This document shows, piece by piece, positions 9,822 to 17,750 of a DNA stretch of 64,000 nt (its first letter is position 1; every line of letters begins with the position of its first letter). The stretch lies in assembly GCF_000498755.1 (NCBI RefSeq), contig NZ_AXUS01000007.1, positions 46,906 through 110,905 of the forward strand, in the 5' to 3' direction. The notes under the pieces were generated by a model, which did not search any database, had not been told where the DNA came from, and saw only the letters and a program-made list of their open reading frames with translations. The stretch is from Clostridioides mangenotii TR. GTDB taxonomy: Bacteria > Bacillota > Clostridia > Peptostreptococcales > Peptostreptococcaceae. A program made the position numbers and the translations under genes.

Positions 9822-10538
9822 TTATACCTCTTTATTTTTCTGTTCATATTGTATTTCTGCTTGAGATTTCTTTATATACATTGGTTTTATATCGTAGCAG
9901 TTATATATATCTTTTCCTAGTTTATATTTATTTATAGCTGATAAACATATACTACTTCCTTTTGAAACATTGTATATACTATCGCAAACTGTTGCGTTTT
10001 CCATATTCTTAAATTTATCTGAGTATTTATACACCGCTTCACCCAAAATAACGTACTCTTCATTGCTATTCTTTATCTCTTCAACCAATGCGTCTACTTC
10101 TTTTATTTCAATATCTTTTTTAACATTTAAACTATCCTTATTATCAGTCTTATTGTATTTATACTCTGCAGAGTAAACTTGATTCTTTTGAGCATCTAGA
10201 ATAGGTACAATAATTTTTTTAGTTAGACTTGCATTTTCTGCTAGTGATTCTAAAGAATTTACAGCAACTATAGGCACATCGTTTACATGAGAAATTGCTT
10301 TAGCTGTAGACACACCTATTCTTATCCCAGTAAACGATCCTGGTCCTATACAAACTGCCAATAAATCCATATCATTTATATCTAAATCAGAAATTTTAAG
10401 CATACTCTCTATCATTACCATCAGTTTTTGCGAATGCGTCTTCGTATCGTTAACCACAAATTCACATATAAGTTTATCATCCTCTATAACTGCTATGCTA
10501 GCTGCCATAGAAGATGTATCAATTCCTAAGACCTTCAT
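9822..10538 (-). CDS. tsaB: tRNA threonylcarbamoyladenosine biosynthesis protein TsaB
   Basis: 238 residues with the N-terminal ASKHA strand KVLGIDTSSMAASIAVI and the family signature GPGSFTGIRIGVSTAKAISH. TsaB is the catalytically inactive paralogue that forms a heterodimer with TsaD and recruits TsaE. The ATG overlaps the tsaE stop region and the stop is 2 bases from rimI, showing tight operon packing. The C-terminal segment (about 130-238) is variable, as usual. Confidence 0.95.
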   Translation of the reverse strand: MKVLGIDTSSMAASIAVIEDDKLICEFVVNDTKTHSQKLMVMIESMLKISDLDINDMDLLAVCIGPGSFTGIRIGVSTAKAISHVNDVPIVAVNSLESLAENASLTKKIIVPILDAQKNQVYSAEYKYNKTDNKDSLNVKKDIEIKEVDALVEEIKNSNEEYVILGEAVYKYSDKFKNMENATVCDSIYNVSKGSSICLSAINKYKLGKDIYNCYDIKPMYIKKSQAEIQYEQKNKEV

Positions 10539-10990
10539 TATTTTAACAACTCCTCAACAATCCTAGTATACTCTTCTCCTTTTGGAGTTAGTATCATTTC
10601 TCTTCCATCTTCTACATATTTTAGTTCTATTGTTAAGCGCTCTTCTGGCACGATATCTTCTATTAGATTTGCCCACTCGATTATACACACTCCATCTGAA
10701 TTTATATATTCATCATAACCAATATCGTACATTTCTTCACTACTTCCAATTCTATACACATCGAAATGATACAACGGAATTCTTCCGTCGTATTCGTTAA
10801 CTATTGTAAATGTCGGGCTTGTTACATAATCACAAACACCAAGACCTTTTGCAAGGCTCTGTGTGAATGTAGTTTTTCCTGCACCTAAATCACCCAACAA
10901 ACATATTATACTCCCTTTTTTAACTATCTCACCAAGTTTGTATCCAAAACTTTTCGTTTCTTCCTCATCTTTAAGGTACACTTTATACAT
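10538..10990 (-). CDS. tsaE: tRNA threonylcarbamoyladenosine biosynthesis ATPase TsaE
   Basis: 150 residues, full length for TsaE (YjeE). The P-loop GDLGAGKTTFTQSLAKGLG is near residues 34-52, followed by VTSPTFTIVNEY and LYHFDVYRI, both conserved in the family. TsaE ATP hydrolysis resets the TsaB-TsaD complex. First gene of the t6A group. Confidence 0.96.
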   Translation of the reverse strand: MYKVYLKDEEETKSFGYKLGEIVKKGSIICLLGDLGAGKTTFTQSLAKGLGVCDYVTSPTFTIVNEYDGRIPLYHFDVYRIGSSEEMYDIGYDEYINSDGVCIIEWANLIEDIVPEERLTIELKYVEDGREMILTPKGEEYTRIVEELLK

Positions 10991-11368
10991 TTGTCCATCT
11001 CCATTATTTATATCAACTTTTAATTATTGTACTCATTTATCGCTATATTAATTATTATATAATAATATCCATGTATTATAAAGTTCTTATACTGTTATTA
11101 TAATGTTGTTATAAATTCAAATCTTTTTAAGGTACATATTATTGTTAAATATTAAACTATCTTTTTTATAAAATTCGTTATATAAAATTATTAGTTATTT
11201 TTTTAACCTTCTTGTTAATCATTTTCATTATTTAATTATTGCTTTATTCTACACTTCAGTCTGCCCTTATAATAATTTTTAATCTTTTAAAAATACTATA
11301 CAAATAAAATAATAATAACCTACTGCCCCTAAACGTATACATATATTAGGAAAGGTGGAGATAATAAT
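10991..11368. other. Divergent intergenic region, promoters only
   Basis: About 380 bases between the divergently transcribed tsaE and DUF11 genes. Very AT-rich, with several TATAAT-like stretches, but I cannot pick one confident promoter. No RNA structure or ORF is supported. The AGGTGGAG site for the DUF11 gene is at the right edge. Confidence 0.5.
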
Positions 11369-12595
11369 ATGTTTGACCCTAGTGTAGTTGATCCAAGGAT
11401 TTCATTGCTATTAAATGTCTCAACAAATCATGCAGTTGTAGGACATATAATACAGTACAATCTAACAGTATACAATAAAAGCAAAACAACCATAGATAAC
11501 GCAGTTGTAATTGATGAACTCAATCCATGTTTTAGGTTTGTAGATGGAAGTGTAAAAATTGATTCTATTGAATATAAAGATGCAAATATAGTTTCAGGTA
11601 TTAAAACTGGACCTATAGATCCTAAAGCTAAAAAACTAATAACTTTTAATGTCGAGGTTGTAAGTTCTGATGAGAATTGCAATGCCATGACTACAAATAT
11701 TACAGTTTTCTATAATTATAACTCCAACGATCAGAAAAATGCTTTTAATGGAAAGGTAATAGCTAGCCCACTAACTATAATGATCCATGATAATAATATC
11801 CAAGTAAGTAAAAGTTCTAGTTCAAACAGCGCTTCATTAAACGATATTATAAAATATACTATACTTTTAGAAAATAATAGTCATTTAGAAGCATATGATG
11901 TTCTACTTGAAGATAACAACCCCAATTCTACTAGTTTAATAAACGGTACATTTACTGTAAATGGAACAGTTATAGAAAATGTAAATTTAAATTATGGTGT
12001 GAACTTGGGTAATATAGCCGTTGGTCAGAGCATACTAGTCGAATATCAAGTACGAATTTTAACCTCTGATTGCAATGGTATTATCCAAAGTAGCTCAAGT
12101 ACAACATACAATTACTTTTTACCGAACGGATATGTAGGAGCGCATATATGTTATTCAAATATAATAGAAATAAGTTTAAATCTAAGCTACACAAAAAAAT
12201 TTATCTTAGATAATTCTATTTGTCTACCAAAACATTTTCCAAATATTGATCATGTAAATTGGATGACTGGAGATTTGATTATATCAGATTGGAAACCGAT
12301 AAACTCTACAAGATGTAATTCAATATCTCCAAATATTATAAATGGAGTTAGACTACTAGTAACTGGTAAAATACTATATGACTTTGGCTATTCTACAACA
12401 AATTCAAATGAGGAAATAAAAGTTGTAGGAATAGAGACACCCTTTGAAGGAACAATTGTATTACTTTGTGAATACACGAGTGAAAATGCAATACAAGTAA
12501 ATGGATGTATAACAGATATTAAATACCAGTCCTCTGATGACAGATGTGTAGTATCTAAAACTTACATCGAGCTAACCGCTGATATATCACACTAA
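11369..12595 (+). CDS. DUF11-repeat protein with possible SPOCS-like C-terminal domain
   Basis: 408 residues without signal peptide or membrane segment. Two DUF11-type beta-sandwich repeats (about 8-130 and 140-270) are recognisable by VVGHIIQYNLTVYNKS...VVIDELNP and the parallel LNDIIKYTILLENNS...VLLEDNNP pattern. The last 130 residues change character: VRLLVTGKILYDFGY, PFEGTIVLLCEY and a closing TYIELTADI resemble the DUF3794/SPOCS domain of spore-coat-associated proteins such as SipL. The absence of a secretion signal together with such domains suggests assembly onto the spore from the mother cell; this is inference. Start chosen for the AGGTGGAG site 8 bases upstream. It is a single gene, not in an operon. 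Confidence 0.65.
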   Translation: MFDPSVVDPRISLLLNVSTNHAVVGHIIQYNLTVYNKSKTTIDNAVVIDELNPCFRFVDGSVKIDSIEYKDANIVSGIKTGPIDPKAKKLITFNVEVVSSDENCNAMTTNITVFYNYNSNDQKNAFNGKVIASPLTIMIHDNNIQVSKSSSSNSASLNDIIKYTILLENNSHLEAYDVLLEDNNPNSTSLINGTFTVNGTVIENVNLNYGVNLGNIAVGQSILVEYQVRILTSDCNGIIQSSSSTTYNYFLPNGYVGAHICYSNIIEISLNLSYTKKFILDNSICLPKHFPNIDHVNWMTGDLIISDWKPINSTRCNSISPNIINGVRLLVTGKILYDFGYSTTNSNEEIKVVGIETPFEGTIVLLCEYTSENAIQVNGCITDIKYQSSDDRCVVSKTYIELTADISH

Positions 12596-12911
12596 GCAAA
12601 GTTATAAAAAGCAATATTAATAATTATTATTAGGACTCTAATCGGTCTCTGCTTCACTATCCAAAGCCACTTATCAACTTGCAGAAATATATTGATATAT
12701 CTCTATTATTAATACTTTTAATTATACAATAAATTTTATTATTCATCTGCAAGTTGACTTTTTATGGTTTTGTTAGATCCATCTATAGGCTTTAAGCCTC
12801 CATACTCTGTAATCAATTTATTACAAATTAATCCATTCGATAGACTAGTAGCCTTATTGTTGTTATAATAACAACAAAGATAAATATAATATAACAAAGG
12901 GGATGTTTATA
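12596..12911. other. Intergenic region with long-loop inverted repeat and a coding remnant
   Basis: TCAACTTGCAGA at 12674-12685 is matched by its exact complement at 12746-12757, followed on the + strand by CTTTTTAT; the 60-base loop makes it an unusual terminator for the DUF11 gene. On the minus strand an open frame ends at 12739 and reads LITEYGGLKPIDGSNKTIKS just before its end. It looks like protein but has no start or ribosome-binding site, so it is probably a fragment of a lost gene. Confidence 0.45.
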
Positions 12912-14063
12912 ATGAAAAGCAATAACTTAGATCCAACAAGTTCTAAAGTTAATTGGAAAGGTGTTTTTGGTGTTGCTTCAGTTTGGTTTGGTGCTCATGT
13001 CGGTGGGGGGTTTGCTACTGGTAATCAGACAATGAATTTCTTTGTTAAATCAGGCTGGTATACGCTTTGGATGCCAATCTTAATTATTGGAATCATAGCT
13101 TTAGTTTATAGAGAAACAATGTTGATGGCTAGAAATTATAAGGCATACGACTATAGAACACTATCTAAAAAACTATATGAGCCTCACGATAAAGTTCTCT
13201 CTATTGTTTTCGAAGTCTGCTATATAATTATCGTACTACTTGCAACAGGTGGATCGATTGCAGGTGCTGCTGCTCTATTTAGCGACTTTGGCTTAAGTTA
13301 TAATTTAGGTGTTGTAATAACTGGAACTATACTATTCATACTAACAATCTTTGGAGCTAATCTTATAAGAAAAGCTTCCACTCTTATGACAGTTATAATT
13401 GTTATCTGTCTAACTCTAATCTGCTATATAGGAATAACTGTAAACTCTGGTAATTTCATAAATTTAACTACAACAGGATACGCAACTGAATCAATTTGGA
13501 ACGCACTTTGGCTAGGTCTAAAATACGCTGGATTCCAAGCTATCGTTTGGTCTATCATTATAAGCGTATGCCAACCTCTTAAAACAGATAAAGATATTAA
13601 CAATACAACTATTGTAGGTTTTATTCTAAACAGTGTAATGATCATTTTAAGCTGTATGATGCTATTTGCATGGCTTCCAGGAACTTCTGGAGAAACTCTT
13701 CCAATTCTTTATATCTGTAAACAGTTAGGTCAAGATTGGCTAGTTCTAGTATATACATTTGTACTTTTACTGGCGTTTATTTCTACAGGTATAAGTTGTG
13801 TATTTGGCGCTATTACAAGATTTGAAAACCTTATAAAGGTTCCAGAAAACATAACTGTAAAAAGAGGTCTACTATCTTTATGTTGTATGGTATTATCAAT
13901 GGCTATATCACTTTTTGGACTTACAGCTATAGTTCAAATAGGTTATGGATATACTGGAGTACTAGGAATATTTGTAGTAATCATACCAGTACTGACTGTT
14001 GGGCATATGAAAAATAAAAAGTTTAAAAAGGAACATCAAAACGTTGTAGAAGAGGAAATATAA
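12912..14063 (+). CDS. YkvI-family membrane protein (APC-like transporter)
   Basis: About 383 residues with ten or more transmembrane helices. The first helix contains GVASVWFGAHVGGGFATGNQ, a broken glycine-rich helix typical of the LeuT/APC fold and of YkvI-like proteins of Firmicutes. The substrate is not known for this family, and I infer only cation-coupled transport of a small solute. The start at 12912 is preferred over 12903 because the AAGGGGATG site is then correctly spaced. A strong terminator follows at 14170. The gene stands alone with no regulator beside it. Confidence 0.75.
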   Translation: MKSNNLDPTSSKVNWKGVFGVASVWFGAHVGGGFATGNQTMNFFVKSGWYTLWMPILIIGIIALVYRETMLMARNYKAYDYRTLSKKLYEPHDKVLSIVFEVCYIIIVLLATGGSIAGAAALFSDFGLSYNLGVVITGTILFILTIFGANLIRKASTLMTVIIVICLTLICYIGITVNSGNFINLTTTGYATESIWNALWLGLKYAGFQAIVWSIIISVCQPLKTDKDINNTTIVGFILNSVMIILSCMMLFAWLPGTSGETLPILYICKQLGQDWLVLVYTFVLLLAFISTGISCVFGAITRFENLIKVPENITVKRGLLSLCCMVLSMAISLFGLTAIVQIGYGYTGVLGIFVVIIPVLTVGHMKNKKFKKEHQNVVEEEI

Positions 14064-14169
14064 TAAAATTAAATAGAAATGAGTTTTTCAACAAATCACA
14101 CAATATATTTATCTTTGAAAATATTAAATATAAATAAATAGATACATTTTTTAATTAAATTAATTTTGC

Positions 14170-14216
14170 TAAATGAGCTTATCTTACAATCGAATTAAGA
14201 TAAGCTCATTTATTTT
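14170..14216 (+). terminator. Terminator after the YkvI-like gene
   Basis: AAATGAGCTTATCTT pairs perfectly with AAGATAAGCTCATTT around an 11-nt loop and is followed by ATTTTATC on the + strand. Confidence 0.85.
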
Positions 14217-14449
14217 ATCTAGTAATATTTAATTCATCGAGATATTTACAAATTTAACTATCCTCTAATTTTTACAACAATATATAAATAAAGGGGATAT
14301 GTAAATATATATCGCTTTTTCAGCATATATTTCTAGCATATTAATACAAAACTGTATTATATACATTCTTTCTTTCCTTTTCCTAAACTATATAACTTTT
14401 GGTAAACATTTTTTTAGATATTTTTAAATTATAATTTTACACATATAAA

Positions 14450-14498
14450 AAAGCCTCTCTCAAAAGCAAGTTTTCAATACTTTTGAGATAAGCTCTTT
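14450..14498 (-). terminator. Terminator after ribU
   Basis: On the minus strand CTCAAAAG pairs with CTTTTGAG and the outer AGAGC arms extend the stem, followed by GGCTTTTTTAT. It lies about 35 bases past the ribU stop. Confidence 0.75.
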
Positions 14499-14533
14499 AT
14501 ATTCTTTATATTATATTTACATACTCTTATATA

Positions 14534-15151
14534 CTAATATTTGTTGTTGATTATATGTCCCATTTTCTTAAATAAAACCACACTGCATATTGACAACAAT
14601 GTCCCTTTTAATATGTTGAATGGAACTATCATCCACATTACAAAGCTAAATAAGTCTGTTATTCTGTGGTTTATAACTGATCCTAAATTTATTATAGCAT
14701 CAAGTCCCATAAGTTGACCGTAAAATGGAAGAGTTATAAAATAGTTAACTACAGCCCCAACAACAGTCATTGCCAATGTTCCTAAAATGATTCCTGCTAT
14801 TACGCCCTTGATGTCTGTACTTTTCTTGTAAATATAGCAAATCACAAACACGTAAACCCCGCCAATTAAAGCATTTGCTATCTCTCCTACTCCACCAGTT
14901 GTAGTCGCTGTTATTGCGTGTACTATATTTTTGACAACTACTATCCCTACACCCACTATAGGGCTAAAACTCATGCCCCCCAATATTGCGGGTATATCAG
15001 ATATATCTATTTTTAGAAAATCTGGAAAAATACCTGGTATTGGCATCTCTATATACATAAGAATAAATGATATAGTAGATAAAATTGCCATCATAACTAG
15101 TGTTCTAGTTTTTAATGAAGTTTGTCTATTGACTGTGTTTTGATTATGCAT
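14534..15151 (-). CDS. ribU: Riboflavin ECF transporter substrate-binding subunit RibU
   Basis: 205 residues with five to six membrane helices. The N-terminal MMAILSTISFILMYIEMPIP and the loop FPDFLKIDISDIPAILGG are the characteristic RibU motifs; the DISDIPA segment is diagnostic. RibU is the S-component that captures riboflavin and docks on a shared EcfAA'T module encoded elsewhere. An FMN riboswitch with its own terminator precedes the gene on the same strand, so expression is shut off when FMN is plentiful, which makes the assignment secure. No riboflavin biosynthesis genes are beside it, suggesting uptake-dependent supply from this locus. Confidence 0.95.
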   Translation of the reverse strand: MHNQNTVNRQTSLKTRTLVMMAILSTISFILMYIEMPIPGIFPDFLKIDISDIPAILGGMSFSPIVGVGIVVVKNIVHAITATTTGGVGEIANALIGGVYVFVICYIYKKSTDIKGVIAGIILGTLAMTVVGAVVNYFITLPFYGQLMGLDAIINLGSVINHRITDLFSFVMWMIVPFNILKGTLLSICSVVLFKKMGHIINNKY

Positions 15152-15183
15152 CGTAATTCCCCCTAATTTAAATTTATTAGGAA

Positions 15184-15216
15184 AAATAAAAAACTCGAAG
15201 GTCTTTATCTTCGAGT
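15184..15216 (-). terminator. Expression-platform terminator of the FMN riboswitch
   Basis: ACTCGAAG and CTTCGAGT form a perfect 8-bp stem followed by TTTTTATTTTT on the minus strand, between the aptamer and ribU. An alternative upstream hairpin (GCTTAAAA arms near 15228-15255) could be the competing structure. Confidence 0.85.
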
Positions 15217-15261
15217 ATATGAATCCGCTTAAAACAAAATAACTTGTTTTTAAGCTTTTCC

Positions 15262-15380
15262 AATCTCTTCTCTCATCCAGACTTTACTGTCGGCTTTGGA
15301 ATTTCACCAAATCAACTACTCCATGGTAGGTCGCGGGCTATCACCGCCGGTAGGGAATTTCACCCTGCCCCGAAGATCTT
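15262..15380 (-). promoter_or_regulatory. FMN riboswitch (RFN element)
   Basis: On the minus strand the element starts with CTTCGGGGCAGGGTGAAATT, continues with CCCTACCGGCGGTGATAGCC, CGCGACC and TTGATTTGGTGAAATTCCAA, and closes with AAGCCGACAGTAAAGTCTGGATGAGAGAAGA. These are all conserved blocks of the RFN aptamer. It controls ribU by transcription termination at 15184-15216. The match is essentially canonical. Confidence 0.98.
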
Positions 15381-15549
15381 CTATATTTAATATTTTCCTT
15401 ACATATACTATGATAGTTACTTTTTTATTTAAAGTCAAGTAGTTTTAGCTTTATATTCGTATATATAGAATATAACAAAATAACAAAATATTGGTAAATA
15501 TAAAAGACACATTAAAATGTATCTTCCGTAATTATTTATTTTAATCTTT

Positions 15550-15655
15550 TTTCCTCTGTTGTTTTATATTTCTGTAAATATCTGGTATGTATAGCATTAC
15601 ATATAATATAGCAAATAAAGTTGTAAGTATAGGACCAAAACCTAAAAATACTCTT
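15550..15655 (-). pseudogene. C-terminal fragment of a small membrane protein
   Basis: The minus strand reads VFLGFGPILTTLFAIL, then a hydrophobic stretch and a basic end IYRNIKQQRKKD before TAA. It looks like the last helix and cytoplasmic tail of a membrane protein. A stop lies directly upstream in frame and there is no start codon or ribosome-binding site, so it is probably a relic. No family recognised. Confidence 0.35.
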
Positions 15656-15680
15656 TATATTCTTAGATATCTATTTTAAA

Positions 15681-15709
15681 TTGACAATAGATATTAGAAT
15701 TCATATAAT
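15681..15709 (+). promoter_or_regulatory. Consensus sigma-A promoter
   Basis: TTGACA at 15681-15686 and TATAAT at 15704-15709 are separated by exactly 17 bases. Both hexamers are perfect consensus. It would drive the 22-aa ORF at 15732 and the downstream Rid-family gene. Confidence 0.85.
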
Positions 15710-15731
15710 GTGTAGTATAGGAGGTGTCAAA

Positions 15732-15800
15732 ATGAAAGAATGTTTATATGCTAGTTATTTAAAATTCAATAAATATTCCATTTCTGTTTTTGATAAATAG
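15732..15800 (+). CDS. 22-aa leader-like peptide ORF
   Basis: ATG at 15732 is preceded by a perfect AGGAGG at 15719-15724 and by a perfect sigma-A promoter. It encodes MKECLYASYLKFNKYSISVF plus two residues (Asp-Lys) before TAG. It may be a translated leader of the Rid-family mRNA (86 bases downstream), a small peptide gene in its own right, or the N-terminal relic of a deleted gene whose expression signals survive. The sequence itself matches no family I know. Confidence 0.5.
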   Translation: MKECLYASYLKFNKYSISVFDK

Positions 15801-15885
15801 ATTTCTATCAATGGATAACAATATATTATTAAGAATATATTGAGGTAGAAATTATTATATCCCAATACAGAAAGGAATTAATAGT

Positions 15886-16281
15886 ATGAATAATAATGTA
15901 GTTAACAGATTAAATTCTTCAAAGGTAAGTAAAGCAGTAGGCAACTATACACATATTACAAAGATAGAACCTAATGCAACGTTCTATACGTTCTCTGGAC
16001 AAGTTGGAGCTGACTTAGATGGCAATTTTCCTGAAGAATTTAATCAACAAGTGAATAATACATTTTTAAATATATCAAATTTATTAAAGAGTATCGATTT
16101 GACACCGGATAATATAATAAAAGTAAATATATGGGCTATAGAAGAAATTGACTGGGATTACTTTTATCAAGTGTATGAAAGATTTTTTAAAGAACCTTAT
16201 CCCTCGATGACAGTTGCGTATGTTAGTGCTTTAGGGTTAAAAGAGATAAAATTAGAAATTGAAATCTGGGCAGCGAAATAA
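15886..16281 (+). CDS. Rid-family protein (YjgF/YER057c/UK114), non-canonical
   Basis: 131 residues with the chorismate-mutase-like Rid fold: FYTFSGQVGADLDG near residues 40-53, the central helix, and a final LEIEIWAAK strand. Rid proteins are homotrimers, and RidA hydrolyses reactive enamine/imine intermediates from PLP enzymes using an arginine near residue 105. Here the equivalent segment is PSMTVAYVSAL with no arginine, so the classical imine deaminase activity is doubtful and one of the uncharacterised Rid subfamilies is more likely. The start has an AAAGGAATT site. A terminator follows at 16408. Confidence 0.85.
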   Translation: MNNNVVNRLNSSKVSKAVGNYTHITKIEPNATFYTFSGQVGADLDGNFPEEFNQQVNNTFLNISNLLKSIDLTPDNIIKVNIWAIEEIDWDYFYQVYERFFKEPYPSMTVAYVSALGLKEIKLEIEIWAAK

Positions 16282-16407
16282 TTTTATCTTGTATACCCAA
16301 TTTAAATATTCTATTTAATAAAATGTCCTCATAGATAAAAACGTTCCTTTAACTTATACTATTATCTATATAACATTTTTCGAATCAACATTATTAAGTC
16401 AACATAA

Positions 16408-16442
16408 GGCAGATACTTTAGATAAAGTATCTGCTTTTTTAT
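16408..16442 (+). terminator. Terminator after the Rid-family gene
   Basis: GCAGATACTTT and AAAGTATCTGC form a perfect 11-bp stem, followed by TTTTTT on the + strand. Confidence 0.9.
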
Positions 16443-16584
16443 ATTTAAAATTAATAGTTATATATATTTTTTAAAGTATACTATTTAATATTTAGATATT
16501 TTTTAAAGACATACCTTTTTTACTTTTGGAACACCTTTTTAGGTTTTTTCAAGTCCTTTAACTGAGATTGCGAGGTTACTTATT

Positions 16585-16926
16585 TTATTTCCCTCCCAAT
16601 TTTTTCATGATGCTTTCATTAAGATTTTTACGCAAATTAGCAGTGTAAGTTTTGGCATTTTCCAACAGTCCATCACAGAAGGAGGCCACATCTTCACCGG
16701 TGATTTCCAAAACTTTTTTGCCATCTGATGCACCCGCTTCGAATAAATCAATTAATTCATATTGAACTTGCAACATATCATATCCATCACCTGCAGTAAA
16801 TTTCCACATATAATCTTGGATTTTTCCATATACAAATTGGTAATCTTTCGGAAATTTTTCCACCCTTGCCATCATTGCTTTATACTCTCTTTTATCTCCG
16901 ATCATTTTTTTCAATAAATCTAACAT
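16585..16926 (-). CDS. DUF1048 family protein
   Basis: 113 residues, soluble and highly helical, with MARVEKFPKDYQFVYGKIQDY and LIDLFEAGASDGKKVLEITG. DUF1048 proteins are small, of unknown function, and in Firmicutes very often sit directly after a PadR-type regulator, as here with a 1-base gap. Base composition is a little richer in GC than its neighbours, which fits acquisition of the regulator-DUF1048 pair by transfer. Confidence 0.85.
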   Translation of the reverse strand: MLDLLKKMIGDKREYKAMMARVEKFPKDYQFVYGKIQDYMWKFTAGDGYDMLQVQYELIDLFEAGASDGKKVLEITGEDVASFCDGLLENAKTYTANLRKNLNESIMKKLGGK

Positions 16927-16927
16927 T

Positions 16928-17251
16928 TTATTTCTCCTCCTTTAAAGAGTTAATTTTTGATGATACAAAATCCCATTTTTTCCAAAATTGCTCTAGTTCT
17001 TTTTGTCCTGCATCGTTAAGAGAATAAAATTTACGAGGCGGACCCATTTCTGAAGGTTTTTTCTCAATATTTACCATCTTTTTCTTTTCCAGCCGTATCA
17101 TAATGGTGTAGACTGTACCTTCAACAACTTCTGTAAACCCTAAGTCATATAGGCGGCGAGTAATTTCATAGCCGTAAGTGTCACCTCGGCTAATAATCTC
17201 CAAAACACAACCTTCCAACGAACCTTTTAACATTTCTGTTAAGTTTTCCAT
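16928..17251 (-). CDS. PadR-family transcriptional regulator
   Basis: 107 residues. The winged helix spans about 10-85: LEGCVLEIISRGDTYGYEIT is the typical PadR opening, EVVEGTVYTIMIRLEKKKMV is the recognition helix and wing, and PPRKFYSLNDAGQKELE is the PadR signature. The C-terminal dimerisation helix is short (PadR subfamily 2). It heads the two-gene unit with DUF1048. Its promoter region carries a 12-bp perfect palindrome and several ACTTAGTA-like repeats that may be its operator. Confidence 0.93.
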   Translation of the reverse strand: MENLTEMLKGSLEGCVLEIISRGDTYGYEITRRLYDLGFTEVVEGTVYTIMIRLEKKKMVNIEKKPSEMGPPRKFYSLNDAGQKELEQFWKKWDFVSSKINSLKEEK

Positions 17252-17351
17252 TTAACCACCTCCCAAAAATATACCGTTATTAAGTTAGTATAAATATATA
17301 TTAACAAAATAGCCTTGCTCAAAATTATTTGAATGAAATGTTATTAAGCTA

Positions 17352-17382
17352 CTAAGTGATACATATATTCTGTATCACTTAG
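17352..17382. promoter_or_regulatory. Palindromic operator candidate with repeat cluster
   Basis: CTAAGTGATACA and TGTATCACTTAG form perfect 12-bp arms around TATATTC, about 100 bases upstream of padR. Related half-sites (ACTTAGTA, ACTAGGTA) recur at about 17398, 17469 and 17489, two of them preceded by ATTGTAA. Probably a binding-site cluster for the PadR protein. Confidence 0.5.
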
Positions 17383-17750
17383 TACTGGTATATTGTAACA
17401 CTAGGTAGTGGATATATCAACTATTTTATAAATATTTTTGACTAATTTGTATTACTGATATATAGCGCTACTTAGTATACATTGTAAAACTTAGTATTGA
17501 AGGAATAATTGTTATGATTTCGTGTTATGAATATGTTTTCATTATTAATATTAATTTCTATATGTTTTTGACCTAATTGTTATCTGTTATTTATCTTTGT
17601 TTCCTTACCTAAACAACCACAACTTTTTATATTTTTACCATAGATAGCAGTTAACATTATGTCACTAAATAAGTAGTATCTAGTCAAGAGATTTATTGTA
17701 ACGTGTTCTACTTTCGCCTTCTGGTTTATTTCTTAACTCTTAGATCCAAT
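17383..17750. other. Intergenic region between padR and the TrmB-like gene
   Basis: Beyond the repeated ACTTAGTA-like motifs in its first 120 bases, this AT-rich stretch shows no ORF, terminator or RNA that I can support. Confidence 0.45.

Noticed and set aside
15262..15380. T-box or TPP element
   Set aside because: All conserved blocks are those of the FMN aptamer; no AGGGTGGnACCGCG.
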